A stretch of DNA of 64,000 bases from Pseudomonadota bacterium (GCA_023458595.1 JAEWYT010000215.1:1-64000); one strand, 5' to 3'; shown: positions 13,548-22,923, counted from the first letter of the stretch. Translations and numbers: made by a program. Notes: generated by a model from the letters alone, not told the origin.

Positions 13548-14492
13548 ATGGCGGACCCGGTCGTCAATCGCCTGGCGCTGATCGGCATCGGCCTGATCGG
13601 CTCCTCGATCGCCCGCGTGGTCAGGCGCGAGGGGCTGGCGAGGCACGTCGTCGTCCAATCGCGGAGGCGGGAGACGCTTGACCGGGCGGAGGAACTCGGC
13701 CTCGGCGACGGTTACACGACCGATCCGGCCGCGGCGGCGAAGGATGCCGACCTCGTCATCGTCTGCGTGCCCGTCGGCGCGTCGGAGGAGGTCGCCAGGG
13801 CGATCGCGCCGGCGCTGAAGGCAGGGGCGATCGTCTCCGACGTCGGCTCGACCAAGACCTCGGTCGTCGCCCAGATGGCGCCGCACCTGCCGAAGGGCGT
13901 CCATTTCGTCCCGGCCCACCCGATCGCCGGCACCGAGCATTCGGGCCCCGACGCGGGCTTCGCCGACCTGTTCCGGCAGCGCTGGTGCATCCTCACCCCG
14001 CCGCCGGGCACCGACGCGAAGGCCGTCGACGTGGTCAGGCGCTTCTGGGAAGGCTGCGGCGCCTACACCGAGGTGATGACGCCCGCCCATCACGACATGG
14101 TGCTCGCCATCACCAGCCACGTGCCGCACCTGATCGCCTACAACATCGTCGGCACGGCCGCGCATCTGGAGGAGGTCACCCAGTCGGAGGTGATGAAGTT
14201 CTCCGCCGGCGGCTTTCGCGACTTCACCCGCATCGCCGCCTCCGACCCGACCATGTGGCGCGACGTCTTCCTGCACAATCGGGAGGCGGTGCTGGAGATG
14301 CTCGCCCGCTTCTCCGAGGATCTCGCCGCCCTGCAGCGGGCGATCCGCTTCGGCGACGGCGACGCGCTGTTCGACCTCTTCACGAGGACCCGCGCCATCC
14401 GCCGCGGCATCATCGAGGCCGGCCAGGAAACCGAGGCTCCCGACTTCGGCCGCACGCCCGGCGCCGGCAAGCCGACGGACGCGGCGGAGTAG
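13548..14492 (+). CDS. tyrC: prephenate / arogenate dehydrogenase
   Basis: NAD(P)-dependent dehydrogenase of tyrosine synthesis, 314 aa. The Rossmann motif is LIGIGLIGSSIARVV (residues 9-23). The TyrA-type catalytic segments are VSDVGSTKTSVV, HFVPAHPIAGTEHSGP and ITSHVPHLIAYNIV, followed by the helical dimerisation domain with FRDFTRIAASDPTMWRDVF. No fused chorismate mutase or ACT domain, consistent with a separate upstream mutase gene. The gene ends 12 bases from the convergent lytic transglycosylase. Confidence 0.93.
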   Translation: MADPVVNRLALIGIGLIGSSIARVVRREGLARHVVVQSRRRETLDRAEELGLGDGYTTDPAAAAKDADLVIVCVPVGASEEVARAIAPALKAGAIVSDVGSTKTSVVAQMAPHLPKGVHFVPAHPIAGTEHSGPDAGFADLFRQRWCILTPPPGTDAKAVDVVRRFWEGCGAYTEVMTPAHHDMVLAITSHVPHLIAYNIVGTAAHLEEVTQSEVMKFSAGGFRDFTRIAASDPTMWRDVFLHNREAVLEMLARFSEDLAALQRAIRFGDGDALFDLFTRTRAIRRGIIEAGQETEAPDFGRTPGAGKPTDAAE

Positions 14493-14504
14493 GGCTGGGC
14501 GTTC

Positions 14505-15371
14505 TCAGCTCTTCTGCACGATGCACCCCGCGCCGGCCTTCTTCAGCCGCGTGCAGACCGCGTTCGCGTCCTCCTGCGTCTGCGCGGGAACGCGTACGGC
14601 GAAGAACACGGCGGAGCCGCGCGAGCGGTTGCGCGTGCCGACGACCATCGGCGGCCGGCCGGCGAGGACGTCCCGATAGCGGTCCTGCAGGCCGGCGTAG
14701 ATCGCGAGCGCCCGGTCCTTCGAGAAATGGCCGGCGACCTGCGCGCCCCAGGGCGCGGTCGGGGCGGGACCGACCGGCGCGACGATCCGGGCGGGCCTGG
14801 CGAGCGCGGCAAGGACGGTCGCACAGCGGACCGGCTGTGCGCTCTCGTGCGTGTCGGCGACGGGGCCCGTCTCCGCCGATCCCCTCCAGTCGCCGGCGGA
14901 TCGCCCGGTGATGAACGACACGAAGCGTTGCGTCTCGAAGGGCAGCCCGCTGGTGCCGGCGAGCCAACCGGCGACGCGGTTCGGCCCGCCGTTGTAGGCC
15001 GCCGCCGCGAGGCCCAGATTGCCGAATTCGCCGCGCAGGTCGGTGAGGAAGGAGGCGGCCGCGTCGATCGCCGCCTCCGGCTCGAAGGGATCGGCGAGCC
15101 CGCGCTCGGCCGCCGTCCCGGGCATGAACTGGGCGATGCCCTGCGCGCCCCTGGGGCTCACGGCGCGTGGCCGGAAGCTGCTTTCGCGCCAGATCAGCCG
15201 GGTCAGGAAGGCGACCGGCAGGTCGTGCTGCGCGGCCGCCGCCTCGATATGCGCGCAGATCCGCTCGCGGTGGGTCGGAACCCGGGACGCGACGACGTCG
15301 CCGAGCGGCCGGGCAGCCACCGGCAGCGCGGCCAGCGCCGAACAAAGAGCTATGACGGCAACGCGAAGCAT
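14505..15371 (-). CDS. lytic transglycosylase (SLT domain), secreted
   Basis: Cleaves peptidoglycan glycan strands in the periplasm. From the ATG at 15371 it has 288 aa. A Sec signal peptide (MLRVAVIALCSALAALPVAA) is followed by a GH23 SLT domain: catalytic Glu63 in IWRESSFRPRAVSP, then GAQGIAQFMPGTA and AAAYNGGPNRVAGWL. The C-terminal part ending GAGCIVQKS has no clear match by eye but resembles a SPOR-like tail. A TTG five codons upstream is possible but less likely. Confidence 0.88.
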   Translation of the reverse strand: MLRVAVIALCSALAALPVAARPLGDVVASRVPTHRERICAHIEAAAAQHDLPVAFLTRLIWRESSFRPRAVSPRGAQGIAQFMPGTAAERGLADPFEPEAAIDAAASFLTDLRGEFGNLGLAAAAYNGGPNRVAGWLAGTSGLPFETQRFVSFITGRSAGDWRGSAETGPVADTHESAQPVRCATVLAALARPARIVAPVGPAPTAPWGAQVAGHFSKDRALAIYAGLQDRYRDVLAGRPPMVVGTRNRSRGSAVFFAVRVPAQTQEDANAVCTRLKKAGAGCIVQKS

Positions 15372-15469
15372 GTCCCGACAATCCAAAGCAACCGCGGCGA
15401 ATTCATGTTAGAGCATCGGGCGACAACATGCGCGGGGCGGAACCCGTACCGGAACCGGCGGGAGGCGGA

Positions 15470-16234
15470 ATGACGGCAAGAGTAGCTATCGTGACGGGTG
15501 CCGCCCGCGGCATCGGGCTGGCCACGACCAGACTGTTCCTCGCCGAAGGCGTCTCGGTCGCGATGGTCGACCGCGACGCGCCCGAGCTCGAGCAGGCGGC
15601 GAAGGGCCTGAGCGACGTCCTGGCCCTGCCCTACGACGTCTCGAAGCCCGAGGAGGTCGGGGCCATGGTCGCCGAAACGCTGAAGCGCTTCGGCCGCATC
15701 GATCATCTGGTCAACAACGCCGGCGTCGCCGACTTCGGCCCGATCGAGCGGCACACCTTCGCCGACTGGCGCGCGGTGATGGAGACGAACCTCGACGGGG
15801 TGTTCCTGTGCACGCAGGCCGCAATCCCCGAGCTGAGGAAGACGCGCGGCTCGATCGTCAATATCGGCTCGATCTCGGGCCTGCGCGGTTCGACGCTGCG
15901 CGTCGCCTACGGCACCTCGAAGGCCGCCGTCATCCACCTCACCCGCCAGCAGGCCGCCGAGCTCGGCGAATTCGGCATCCGCGTCAATTGCGTGGCGCCC
16001 GGTCCGGTGCGCACCAAGCTCGCCCAGGTGCATACGCCGGAGATCGTCGCCGCCTATCACGACGCGATCCCGCTCAACCGCTACGGATCGGAGGAGGAGA
16101 TCGGCAACGTGATCGTCTTCCTGTGCTCGCAAAAGGCGAGCTACGTCACCGGACAGACGATCGCCGTCGACGGCGGCTTCGACGCGACGGGCGTCGGCCT
16201 TCCTGCGCTCAGGGCCGCGGGCGCCGGCGCGTAG
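15470..16234 (+). CDS. SDR family oxidoreductase
   Basis: Classical short-chain dehydrogenase, 254 aa. It has the cofactor motif TGAARGIG (near residue 9), the NNAGVA motif, catalytic Ser in NIGSISGLRG, the YxxxK pair in VAYGTSKAAV, and the C-terminal YVTGQTIAVDGGF. An acidic residue after beta2 (MVDRDA) suggests NAD(H). The start is set at MTARVAIVTG because GGGAGGCGGA immediately precedes it. Substrate not identifiable. Confidence 0.88.
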   Translation: MTARVAIVTGAARGIGLATTRLFLAEGVSVAMVDRDAPELEQAAKGLSDVLALPYDVSKPEEVGAMVAETLKRFGRIDHLVNNAGVADFGPIERHTFADWRAVMETNLDGVFLCTQAAIPELRKTRGSIVNIGSISGLRGSTLRVAYGTSKAAVIHLTRQQAAELGEFGIRVNCVAPGPVRTKLAQVHTPEIVAAYHDAIPLNRYGSEEEIGNVIVFLCSQKASYVTGQTIAVDGGFDATGVGLPALRAAGAGA

Positions 16235-16248
16235 GACGCCGGCGCTAG

Positions 16249-17217
16249 CTAGTCGAGGCTGGACAGCACATCCGAGCCGGGCTGAATGCGCCAGTCCGGC
16301 TTTCCGTACACTTCGGGCCATTCGCCGGGCTCGACCGCGCTGTAGTAGACGACGCCGTCGAGCAGCGGAAACTGCTTCATCGTCGCCGCCGAGAAATCGT
16401 TGCAGTGCTCGACATAGGCCGCATCGCCCGAGCAGCCGAACTCCGAGATATAGATCGGCTTGTTGAACTTCGCGGCCCGGTCGTAGCTCGGCTTCAGCAG
16501 TGCGGTCAGGTCCCGCTCGCGTCCGTTCGCCACCATGTCGTAGGCCTGGTATCCGAAAACGGACAGGCCGATCGAATCGACGTAGTCGTCGCCAGGATAG
16601 AACAGGCGCAAATCGAATTCGCCGCGCGGCGACCACATGAAGGCGAGGTCCGGCACCTGCTCGCGGCAGAGGTCGACGAAGTGGCGATAGGCGGCGACGT
16701 AGTCGCTCGGACGCCAGTCCGACCACGGATAGCGGCCGTTCTTGAGATCCATCTCGTGACCCCAGCGGACCGTCACCGGGCTCTGCAGCGTGGCGAATGC
16801 CGAACAGAGGTCTCGGATGCCGCCGTCGTTCCGGCCCGAAAGGATGGCGTCCCGCAGTTCGGTGGGTTCCGTCGGCCGCTCCGGCGACCAGGACCACGGC
16901 TCGACCGTCACCAGAAGGGCGCGCCCGCGATCATGGGCATATCGGTCCGCGGCCTCGATCGAGCCGATGTCGACGTCCTCCCACGGCATGAAGATATGCT
17001 CGATCTCGACGCGCGGGGCATCGCCGAACGCGCCGTCCGGATCGTAGATGCCGAGCTTCAAGGCGGCTGCCGGCGAGGCTGCCGGCTGTGCCGGCACGGA
17101 ACCCGCGGCACTCTTCTCCGCCTGGCCGGGCAGACTGAACCCGAGGACCGCCAGACCGGTCCCGGCCACGACGAGTGTCCGCCAGGACGGATGCCGGCGC
17201 GGGCGCCTGGTCCACAT
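16249..17217 (-). CDS. secreted GH26-like glycoside hydrolase
   Basis: 322 aa with a basic N-terminus and hydrophobic segment (about residues 14-30), so exported. The remainder matches the (beta/alpha)8 beta-mannanase/GH26 pattern: acid/base Glu155 in VRWGHEMD and likely nucleophile Glu259 in IYISEFGCSGD, with FMWSPRGEFDLR between them. Such proteins are often tied to exopolysaccharide or capsule processing; that role is inference. It lies downstream of the FecR-domain gene on the same strand with a 92-base gap. Confidence 0.8.
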   Translation of the reverse strand: MWTRRPRRHPSWRTLVVAGTGLAVLGFSLPGQAEKSAAGSVPAQPAASPAAALKLGIYDPDGAFGDAPRVEIEHIFMPWEDVDIGSIEAADRYAHDRGRALLVTVEPWSWSPERPTEPTELRDAILSGRNDGGIRDLCSAFATLQSPVTVRWGHEMDLKNGRYPWSDWRPSDYVAAYRHFVDLCREQVPDLAFMWSPRGEFDLRLFYPGDDYVDSIGLSVFGYQAYDMVANGRERDLTALLKPSYDRAAKFNKPIYISEFGCSGDAAYVEHCNDFSAATMKQFPLLDGVVYYSAVEPGEWPEVYGKPDWRIQPGSDVLSSLD

Positions 17218-17309
17218 GGATCATTCCCTTTCCGGCGCGGCAGTCACGCGGGCTGCGCGCAGAGATGTGTGCCGGCCGCGATCGGGGGCGAGCCGCGAAC
17301 GAGCGCCCG

Positions 17310-18119
17310 CTACTTGTTGCACCGTTGCCGCGCCTCGTTGATCAGCCGCAGGGCTTCCGCCGACTCGTCGGTGATCTCCGGATATTCGGATCTCCTCACC
17401 GGATCGACCTGCGGGGCGTCCTGTAGAAACGGGAAGGCGGTCTGCACCGGGACGCCGGGAAGCAGCGTGTCCGACCACTTGATGGGGTCCGAAAGGACGC
17501 CGTCGCCGCATGCGTAGATAATCTCGTTCGGCTCCGCCAGGGACCGGCAGCTGCCCATCGAGCCCGGCGCCGTGCGCGAGCAGATCTCGACCCCGCCCTC
17601 CAGGAGCAACAGCAGCGTCTCTTCCTCGTTGTAGACGTAGATATCGAAGACGGTGCCGAGAACGCCGATCGTCGCCGAAGGCGTGTCGATGCGGTAGGCG
17701 TCCTTGTCGTTCTCGCCCGTTATGAACCGGAAGGCGCCTTTCAGGACGTTGAGCACGACCCGGCCGTTGCCGCCGCTGCCGCCGACGACATAGTCGTCGA
17801 GCGTCAGCCGGCCGTTGGGTCCGAGTGCGAGCTTCGTGTCGTCGTCGAGCGCAAGTTCGGCGTGCGAATCGACGCCGGTCTCGAGCACCTCGTTCAGATA
17901 GACGCGGTCGCCGACGCTCAGGTCGCGTTCCATCTGGCCGAGGGATCCGGTGACGCTCCTGACCGTCACCACGGTCGTCCCGATTTCGCTTTCGCCCACC
18001 GAAAGCGCCGGCAGCACGGCGGAAGCCGAAGCCGCCAAGACTATCCCGGCGACCGCAAGAAATCGTTGCGCGCCCGTCATCAACCGCAACCACCGCAAAA
18101 CGGCGCCCGAGCCAAGCAT
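17310..18119 (-). CDS. FecR-domain protein, exported
   Basis: 269 aa. After an N-terminal hydrophobic segment (about residues 18-38) comes a FecR-type domain, roughly residues 55-160: GDRVYLNEVLETGVDSHAELALDDDTKLALGPNGRLTLDDYVV followed by KGAFRFITG and IDTPSATIGVLGTVFDIYV. In this family a beta-rich periplasmic domain is thought to sense or relay envelope signals. It is divergent from a CHASE2 adenylate cyclase, a recurrent pairing in Rhizobiales. An AAGGAT ribosome-binding site precedes the ATG. Confidence 0.85.
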   Translation of the reverse strand: MLGSGAVLRWLRLMTGAQRFLAVAGIVLAASASAVLPALSVGESEIGTTVVTVRSVTGSLGQMERDLSVGDRVYLNEVLETGVDSHAELALDDDTKLALGPNGRLTLDDYVVGGSGGNGRVVLNVLKGAFRFITGENDKDAYRIDTPSATIGVLGTVFDIYVYNEEETLLLLLEGGVEICSRTAPGSMGSCRSLAEPNEIIYACGDGVLSDPIKWSDTLLPGVPVQTAFPFLQDAPQVDPVRRSEYPEITDESAEALRLINEARQRCNK

Positions 18120-18146
18120 TACCGATCCTTTCCGTATGACGACCGA

Positions 18147-18169
18147 AAATTAGCATGGCCGGCTAATTT
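18147..18169. promoter_or_regulatory. inverted repeat in the fecR-like/cyclase divergent promoter
   Basis: Perfect 8-base arms AAATTAGC and GCTAATTT separated by 7 bases (ATGGCCG), in the 114-base gap between the two divergent genes. The AT-rich arms stand out from the GC-rich surroundings and the position suits an operator acting on both genes. The binding protein is unknown. Confidence 0.5.
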
Positions 18170-18233
18170 CAGATAGTGTCCCGAGCAAAGACAGTTACCG
18201 GTTCAAGCCGGCGCGGGGAGCTGGAGGGGTGTA

Positions 18234-20465
18234 TTGAACAGCCGAGCGACCTATGTGTTCGCCATCGCTGCCATCATACTTTCAGTTGCAGGACTCCGGC
18301 TTCTCGACCCCGACCCGATCGTAAGGTTGCGCCTTCTCGCATTCGATATCTTCCAGAAGCTCGTTCCGCGCCGCGTGGATCCGGACTATCCGGTCCGCAT
18401 CGTCGACATCGACCAGCATTCTCTCGCCGAATACGGCCGCTGGCCCTGGCCGCGCGTGCTGATCGCGCGCCTCGTCGACAGGCTGGAGGAACTCGGCGCG
18501 ACGGTCGTCGCCTTCGACTTCGCGTTCCCCGACCCGGAGCCGGACCCGCTCGCCGAACTCTATTCCGCCATGAAGGACGACCCGGCGGCCCGCGCGCTGC
18601 TCGACCGGCTGCCGAAGCCGCGCTCGGGCGACGCCGTGCTCGCCGAGGCGATCCGCGGAAGGCCGGTCATACTCGGCGCCATCGGGCGCGCCGGCGACGC
18701 GCCCGCGACCGGTCCCGCCCCGACGGCCTTCGCGCTTCTCGGCACCGACCCGTCCCGCCACGTGCCGACCTTCGGCACGGCGACGCTCAACACGCCCGTC
18801 CTGAACGGTGCCGCCGCCGGCATCGGCGCGCTCAACTGGTTTCCGGAATCCGACCAGATCGTCCGCAAGGTGCCGATGGTCGTGCGTTTCGGCGACCAGC
18901 TCTATCCCTCGCTGGTGGCCGAGACGCTTCGGCTCGCAGAGGGCGCGGACACGATCGCCGTGCGGTCGTCGACGGCGGGCGGCGAGGGCAGTTCGGTCGA
19001 AAGCGGCATCACCTCGGTACGCATCGGCCGCTACCGGATACCGACCGAATCGACCGGGCAGGTCTGGATGGCGTTCTCGCCGCACCGGCCGGAAAGGTAT
19101 GTTTCCGCCGCCGCGGTGCTGGACGGCACGGTGGCTCGCGATGCGATCGCCGGCCGCATCGTCGTGATCGGCACGAGCGCGCCCGGCCTGTTCGACCTGC
19201 GCGCGACGCCGCTCGACGCGGTGCTGCCCGGCGTCGAGGTGCACGCCCAGGCGCTTGAGCAGCTGCTGCAGGGCCGGCTGCTCCTGCGCCCCGACTACTC
19301 GACCGGGCTGGAGGTGGCCTTCACCGCGATCGGCAGCATCGCGCTCGCGATCGTAATCTATCATCTGGGCGCGTTCACCGGCGCGCTTGCCGGCGCCCTG
19401 GCCGTCACGATCGTGCTCGCCATTTCCACGATCGGGTATCAGCGGTTCGGGATCCTGTTCGATCCGACCTTCCCGTGGTTCGGCATGACGGCCGTCTACG
19501 TGTTCACGACGGCGTTCTTCTACTTCCAGACCGAGCGCGAACGGAACCGGGTGCGTCAGGCGTTCGCGCACTACATCGCGCCGAGCCTCGTCGAGCGCCT
19601 CGCCGAGCATCCCGAGCAGCTGATGCTCGGCGGCGAGACCCGCGAGCTCACCGTGCTGTTCAGCGACGTGCGCGGCTTCACCGGCATAGCCGAGGGCTAT
19701 CGCGACAACCCGCCCGAGCTGATCGCCCTGATGAACCGGCTGCTGACGCCGCTCTCCAATGCGATCACCGAGCGGTCCGGGACGATCGACAAGTACATGG
19801 GCGACGCGATCATGGCCTTCTGGAACGCGCCGCTGGACGACCCCGACCACAGCAGCCGGGCCTGCGAGGCCGCTCTCGACATGATCGCACGGCTCGACGG
19901 TCTCAACGCGGCGCGCCTGTCGGAAGCCAGGGCGAAGGGAGCGGGCGGTACCGTCGCGCCGCTGCGGCTCGGAATCGGGATCGCAACCGGCACCGCGATC
20001 GTCGGCAACATGGGTTCCGACATGCGCTTCGATTATTCCGCCCTCGGCGACGCGGTGAACCTCGCCTCGCGGCTCGAGAACCTGACGCCCTACTACGGCG
20101 TCACGACCCTGATCTCCGAGGCGACGTGCCGGCTGGGGGGATCGGGCATGACGGTCCTCGAGATCGACACCGTCCGGGTCAAGGGCCGCGAGCATCCCGA
20201 ACGCATCTGGACGATCCTCGGGGGTGCGACCCTGAAGGACGACCCAGCGGTCCAGTCCCTCGTCCAACGGTACTCGGGCGCCCTTGGTGCCTACCGGCGG
20301 AAGGACTGGAACTCGGCGCGGGACGGGTTCTCGTCGCTCGCCGGCGCAGCGGCCGAGTTCGGCCTGTCCGACCTCGTCGACCTTTTCCTGGAGCGCATCG
20401 TCCAGCTCGCCGCGGCACCGCCGGCGGCGGACTGGGACGGCGTCTGGCAGACGCCGAAGATCTAG
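18234..20465 (+). CDS. CHASE2-domain adenylate/guanylate cyclase
   Basis: 743-aa membrane signalling enzyme. An N-terminal hydrophobic segment is followed by an extracytoplasmic CHASE2 sensor (IVDIDQHSLAEYGRWPWPR; ATVVAFDFAFPDPEP), two to three membrane helices at about residues 358-435, and a class III cyclase domain. The cyclase has metal aspartates in LFSDVRGFTG and MGDAIMAFW, plus the TGTAIVGNMGSDMRFDYSALGDAVNLASRLE block; Lys in DKYMGD favours ATP as substrate. The start is TTG, chosen because CTGGAGGGG lies 6 bases upstream. Divergent from the FecR-domain gene; the two probably form one envelope-sensing pathway. Confidence 0.9.
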   Translation: MNSRATYVFAIAAIILSVAGLRLLDPDPIVRLRLLAFDIFQKLVPRRVDPDYPVRIVDIDQHSLAEYGRWPWPRVLIARLVDRLEELGATVVAFDFAFPDPEPDPLAELYSAMKDDPAARALLDRLPKPRSGDAVLAEAIRGRPVILGAIGRAGDAPATGPAPTAFALLGTDPSRHVPTFGTATLNTPVLNGAAAGIGALNWFPESDQIVRKVPMVVRFGDQLYPSLVAETLRLAEGADTIAVRSSTAGGEGSSVESGITSVRIGRYRIPTESTGQVWMAFSPHRPERYVSAAAVLDGTVARDAIAGRIVVIGTSAPGLFDLRATPLDAVLPGVEVHAQALEQLLQGRLLLRPDYSTGLEVAFTAIGSIALAIVIYHLGAFTGALAGALAVTIVLAISTIGYQRFGILFDPTFPWFGMTAVYVFTTAFFYFQTERERNRVRQAFAHYIAPSLVERLAEHPEQLMLGGETRELTVLFSDVRGFTGIAEGYRDNPPELIALMNRLLTPLSNAITERSGTIDKYMGDAIMAFWNAPLDDPDHSSRACEAALDMIARLDGLNAARLSEARAKGAGGTVAPLRLGIGIATGTAIVGNMGSDMRFDYSALGDAVNLASRLENLTPYYGVTTLISEATCRLGGSGMTVLEIDTVRVKGREHPERIWTILGGATLKDDPAVQSLVQRYSGALGAYRRKDWNSARDGFSSLAGAAAEFGLSDLVDLFLERIVQLAAAPPAADWDGVWQTPKI

Positions 20466-20467
20466 TC

Positions 20468-21595
20468 TCAGAAGACCCTGGGCAGCTCGACGATCGGCAT
20501 CGGCCCGAGGAACACCTTGCCCTCGCGCATCTCGATCGTGCCCGACAGCGCCGTCTTGCCGTCGATGTCGTCCGGCTTGCCGGTGAGGCGCAACGCCAGC
20601 GCCATGATCGGCGCCAGACCGCCGAAGGCGCCGGCGGAGCCCGGGGTGCTGAGATCGGGACCGGCGAGCTTGACGGTCACCGCTCCTTCGGGACGCCCGC
20701 TGTCGTCCGGGGTGAGGCGGCCCTCCGCGCGGATTTCGGTGTCGCCCTGCGTCGCGCTGAGCTTGCCGACCTCGACGCTGCCGCCGTTGCCGCGCCAGGC
20801 GGCGAGGAACGCTTCGGGATCGCGCGGCGGAGGATAGGGAAGCGCGCCCAGGCGCCCGACGAAACTCAGGTCGACGGCGTCGGGCGGGCCCATGCCGTCG
20901 GGCGTCACCACGAGATCCTTCGCGTCGACGGCGACGTCGATGTCACGGGCCCCCGGCGCGGTGTCGTCATCGGCGTTCGCGTTGCGGCCGTGGAACTCGA
21001 CATGGCTCGCCGACACCGTCGCTCCGCCGGCCGGACCGAGGGTCTTGGGATCCGGCGAGGCCCTGAAGTCCACGATCGCGAGGTCGCCGCGGCTGATCCG
21101 CCCCTCCGGCGCGCGCAGCGAGCCCTGCAGGAGCTCCCAATCGGCATCGACGGCGAAGTCCGGCCGGCGCGGGCGGTTGCCGGATTCGATGCGCACCGGA
21201 CCGTCGATCTCGTAGATGACGTGGGTGAGGTTCCAGACCTGCGCCACGGCGCGGAATTCGGCCGCGGTCGCGCGGATATGCGGCCTGGCGTCGGCAATGT
21301 CGACGCTCGGCGAAAGGCAGCTCACCTCGACGCGGAACGGATAGCCGTCGACGCTGCGCTGCGCGCAATCGTAGGTCCTGCCTTTCGCCGCCTCCTCGGC
21401 GAGCCACGCCGTGATCAGCTCGTCGGCCTGCCGGGTGCCGAGATACCACACGACGCTCCAGCCCGCGGCGACGGCGACGACGGCGAGCACCACGAGCAGC
21501 AGGAAGCGCGGCGGACGGCCGAGCTTCTCCTTCGCCGGGCCGTTCGGCACCGGACGCTCCTGGAGCGGCTGCGGCGTATCGGGCTGGTCTGTCAT
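20468..21595 (-). CDS. DUF2125 domain protein, membrane-anchored
   Basis: 375 aa. Residues about 30-55 form one membrane helix (FLLLVVLAVVAVAAGWSVVWYL) followed by a long periplasmic region typical of DUF2125 proteins in Hyphomicrobiales (TYDCAQRSVDGYPFRVEVSC, AVAQVWNLTHVIYEIDGPV). Function unknown. The start is set at MTDQPDTPQP; the frame is open further upstream but without family-like sequence. A small palindrome (CCGAAC-C-GTTCGG, 21604-21616) sits just upstream of the start. Ends 2 bases from the cyclase gene. Confidence 0.85.
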   Translation of the reverse strand: MTDQPDTPQPLQERPVPNGPAKEKLGRPPRFLLLVVLAVVAVAAGWSVVWYLGTRQADELITAWLAEEAAKGRTYDCAQRSVDGYPFRVEVSCLSPSVDIADARPHIRATAAEFRAVAQVWNLTHVIYEIDGPVRIESGNRPRRPDFAVDADWELLQGSLRAPEGRISRGDLAIVDFRASPDPKTLGPAGGATVSASHVEFHGRNANADDDTAPGARDIDVAVDAKDLVVTPDGMGPPDAVDLSFVGRLGALPYPPPRDPEAFLAAWRGNGGSVEVGKLSATQGDTEIRAEGRLTPDDSGRPEGAVTVKLAGPDLSTPGSAGAFGGLAPIMALALRLTGKPDDIDGKTALSGTIEMREGKVFLGPMPIVELPRVF

Positions 21596-21717
21596 GAAAC
21601 GTTCCGAACCGTTCGGGAAAAGCGGGAGAAAGGGCGGGACATTGCCAACCGATCGCGCCGCTGGTAGGGCAACCGACCCCAAGGGGCGACGGCGGCGGCT
21701 CGCATCGTGACAAGACT

Positions 21718-22326
21718 ATGAGTGACTTCTGGGTGTTTGGCTACGGTTCGCTGATGTGGCGGCCCGGCTTCGCGCATGTCGAGCGGGTGCCGGCGCGCCT
21801 GCGCGGCCTGCATCGCTCGCTCTGCGTCTATTCGCACGTCCATCGGGGCACGCCGGAACGGCCCGGTCTGGTGCTCGGCCTCGATCGCGGCGGCGCCTGC
21901 CTCGGCGTGGCCTTCCGCGTCGAGCCGGAGGCGCGCGGCGACGTCGTCGCCTACCTGCGCGCCCGCGAGCAGGTGACGATGGTCTACCGGGAGGTCGTTC
22001 GCCCGGTCGAGATCCTCGACGGCACGCACCGCGTGACGAAGGCGCTCTGCTACGTCGTCGACCGCGGCCACGGGCAATATGCCGGCGCGTTGCCGGTGGA
22101 GCGGCAGCTCGAGCACGTCCGCCAGGGGATCGGCCAGTCCGGACCCAACATCGAGTACGTGCTGGCGACCCTCGACCACATGGATGAGATCGGCGTCGTC
22201 GACAGACGACTGGCCGTCCTCGGCCGGGCGCTGCGCGAGCCGGAGCACGATCACTTCAGCCACGCGGACGGATCAGCGCGCCAGGCTCGCCACGGGCCGA
22301 GCAACCGAAGAAAAGCGCCGAAGTGA
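21718..22326 (+). CDS. ChaC-like gamma-glutamylcyclotransferase
   Basis: 202 aa. The N-terminal FGYGSLMWRPGF (residues 7-18) is the substrate-binding signature of the ChaC family, which cleaves glutathione to 5-oxoproline and Cys-Gly. Further family segments are GLDRGGACLGVAFRV, VYREV and SGPNIEYVLATLDHM. The C-terminal 25 residues are basic and probably disordered. Divergent from the DUF2125 gene, a neighbourhood seen in other Hyphomicrobiales. Confidence 0.88.
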   Translation: MSDFWVFGYGSLMWRPGFAHVERVPARLRGLHRSLCVYSHVHRGTPERPGLVLGLDRGGACLGVAFRVEPEARGDVVAYLRAREQVTMVYREVVRPVEILDGTHRVTKALCYVVDRGHGQYAGALPVERQLEHVRQGIGQSGPNIEYVLATLDHMDEIGVVDRRLAVLGRALREPEHDHFSHADGSARQARHGPSNRRKAPK

Positions 22327-22373
22327 AGGTTTGAAGGGGGAGAACCCGTTCGCCCGAACGCGAACGCCCGAAG

Positions 22374-22778
22374 TCAGGCCGCGACGCCCTGCGGGGAGGC
22401 GACGCGGACCGGCCGGTTCTCGCGAATGGCGCCACGCAGGTCCCGCAGCACCCTGACCCGATCCACGGCACCGGTCGTGACCAGATGCACATGGGCTTCG
22501 GTCGCGCCGGCCGCGCAGGCGGCGGCGAGCGCCTCCTCGAAACGGCGACCGACCGCGATGCCGACCCAGACGGCCTCACGCCGGCCGTCGGGATGAACGG
22601 CCGCCAGAATTACCGGAGCGCCGGGAAAATCCGCGGCCCTGTCGAGGGGAAAACCGCGCGTCAGGTACCTGCGCCCGCTCGCTCCCGGCCACTGGCGGAA
22701 GTCCGAGGCGAACGGAATCCCGTCGAGCACGGTCGGCACGGCTGGGTCCAGATCGGCGATTTTGACGGGCGCGGTCAT
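22374..22778 (-). CDS. conserved hypothetical protein
   Basis: 134 aa from the ATG of MTAPVKIADL. I do not recognise a family. It is a soluble alpha/beta-looking protein with RRYLTRGFPLDRAADFPGAPVILAAVHPDGRREAVWVGIAVGRRF and an Ala-rich helix. Codon use matches its neighbours. A start at 22826 is possible but would run across the palindrome at 22816-22832. Convergent with the ChaC-like gene. Confidence 0.6.
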   Translation of the reverse strand: MTAPVKIADLDPAVPTVLDGIPFASDFRQWPGASGRRYLTRGFPLDRAADFPGAPVILAAVHPDGRREAVWVGIAVGRRFEEALAAACAAGATEAHVHLVTTGAVDRVRVLRDLRGAIRENRPVRVASPQGVAA

Positions 22779-22815
22779 AGGAACAAAGATGGAACATCCG
22801 GGCTCGAACGTCAAT

Positions 22816-22832
22816 CCATATGCCACATATGG
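22816..22832. promoter_or_regulatory. CATATG-type palindrome upstream of the hypothetical gene
   Basis: Perfect 7-base inverted repeat CCATATG-CCA-CATATGG. On the minus strand a TTGACG -35-like element follows immediately, so the repeat could be an operator for the gene starting at 22778. Confidence 0.35.
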
Positions 22833-22923
22833 TGGTTGCCGTTCGTCACGGAAGCATTCTTACGGAAAATTGATTTCGACGCGGTTACCGCGCCCGGATC
22901 TCATTGATTCATTTGTTTCATGG

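Noticed and set aside
21604..21616. CCGAAC-C-GTTCGG palindrome upstream of the DUF2125 gene as an operator
   Set aside because: Only 6-base arms, overlapping the ribosome-binding region, with no second copy or promoter context; could be chance in GC-rich DNA.
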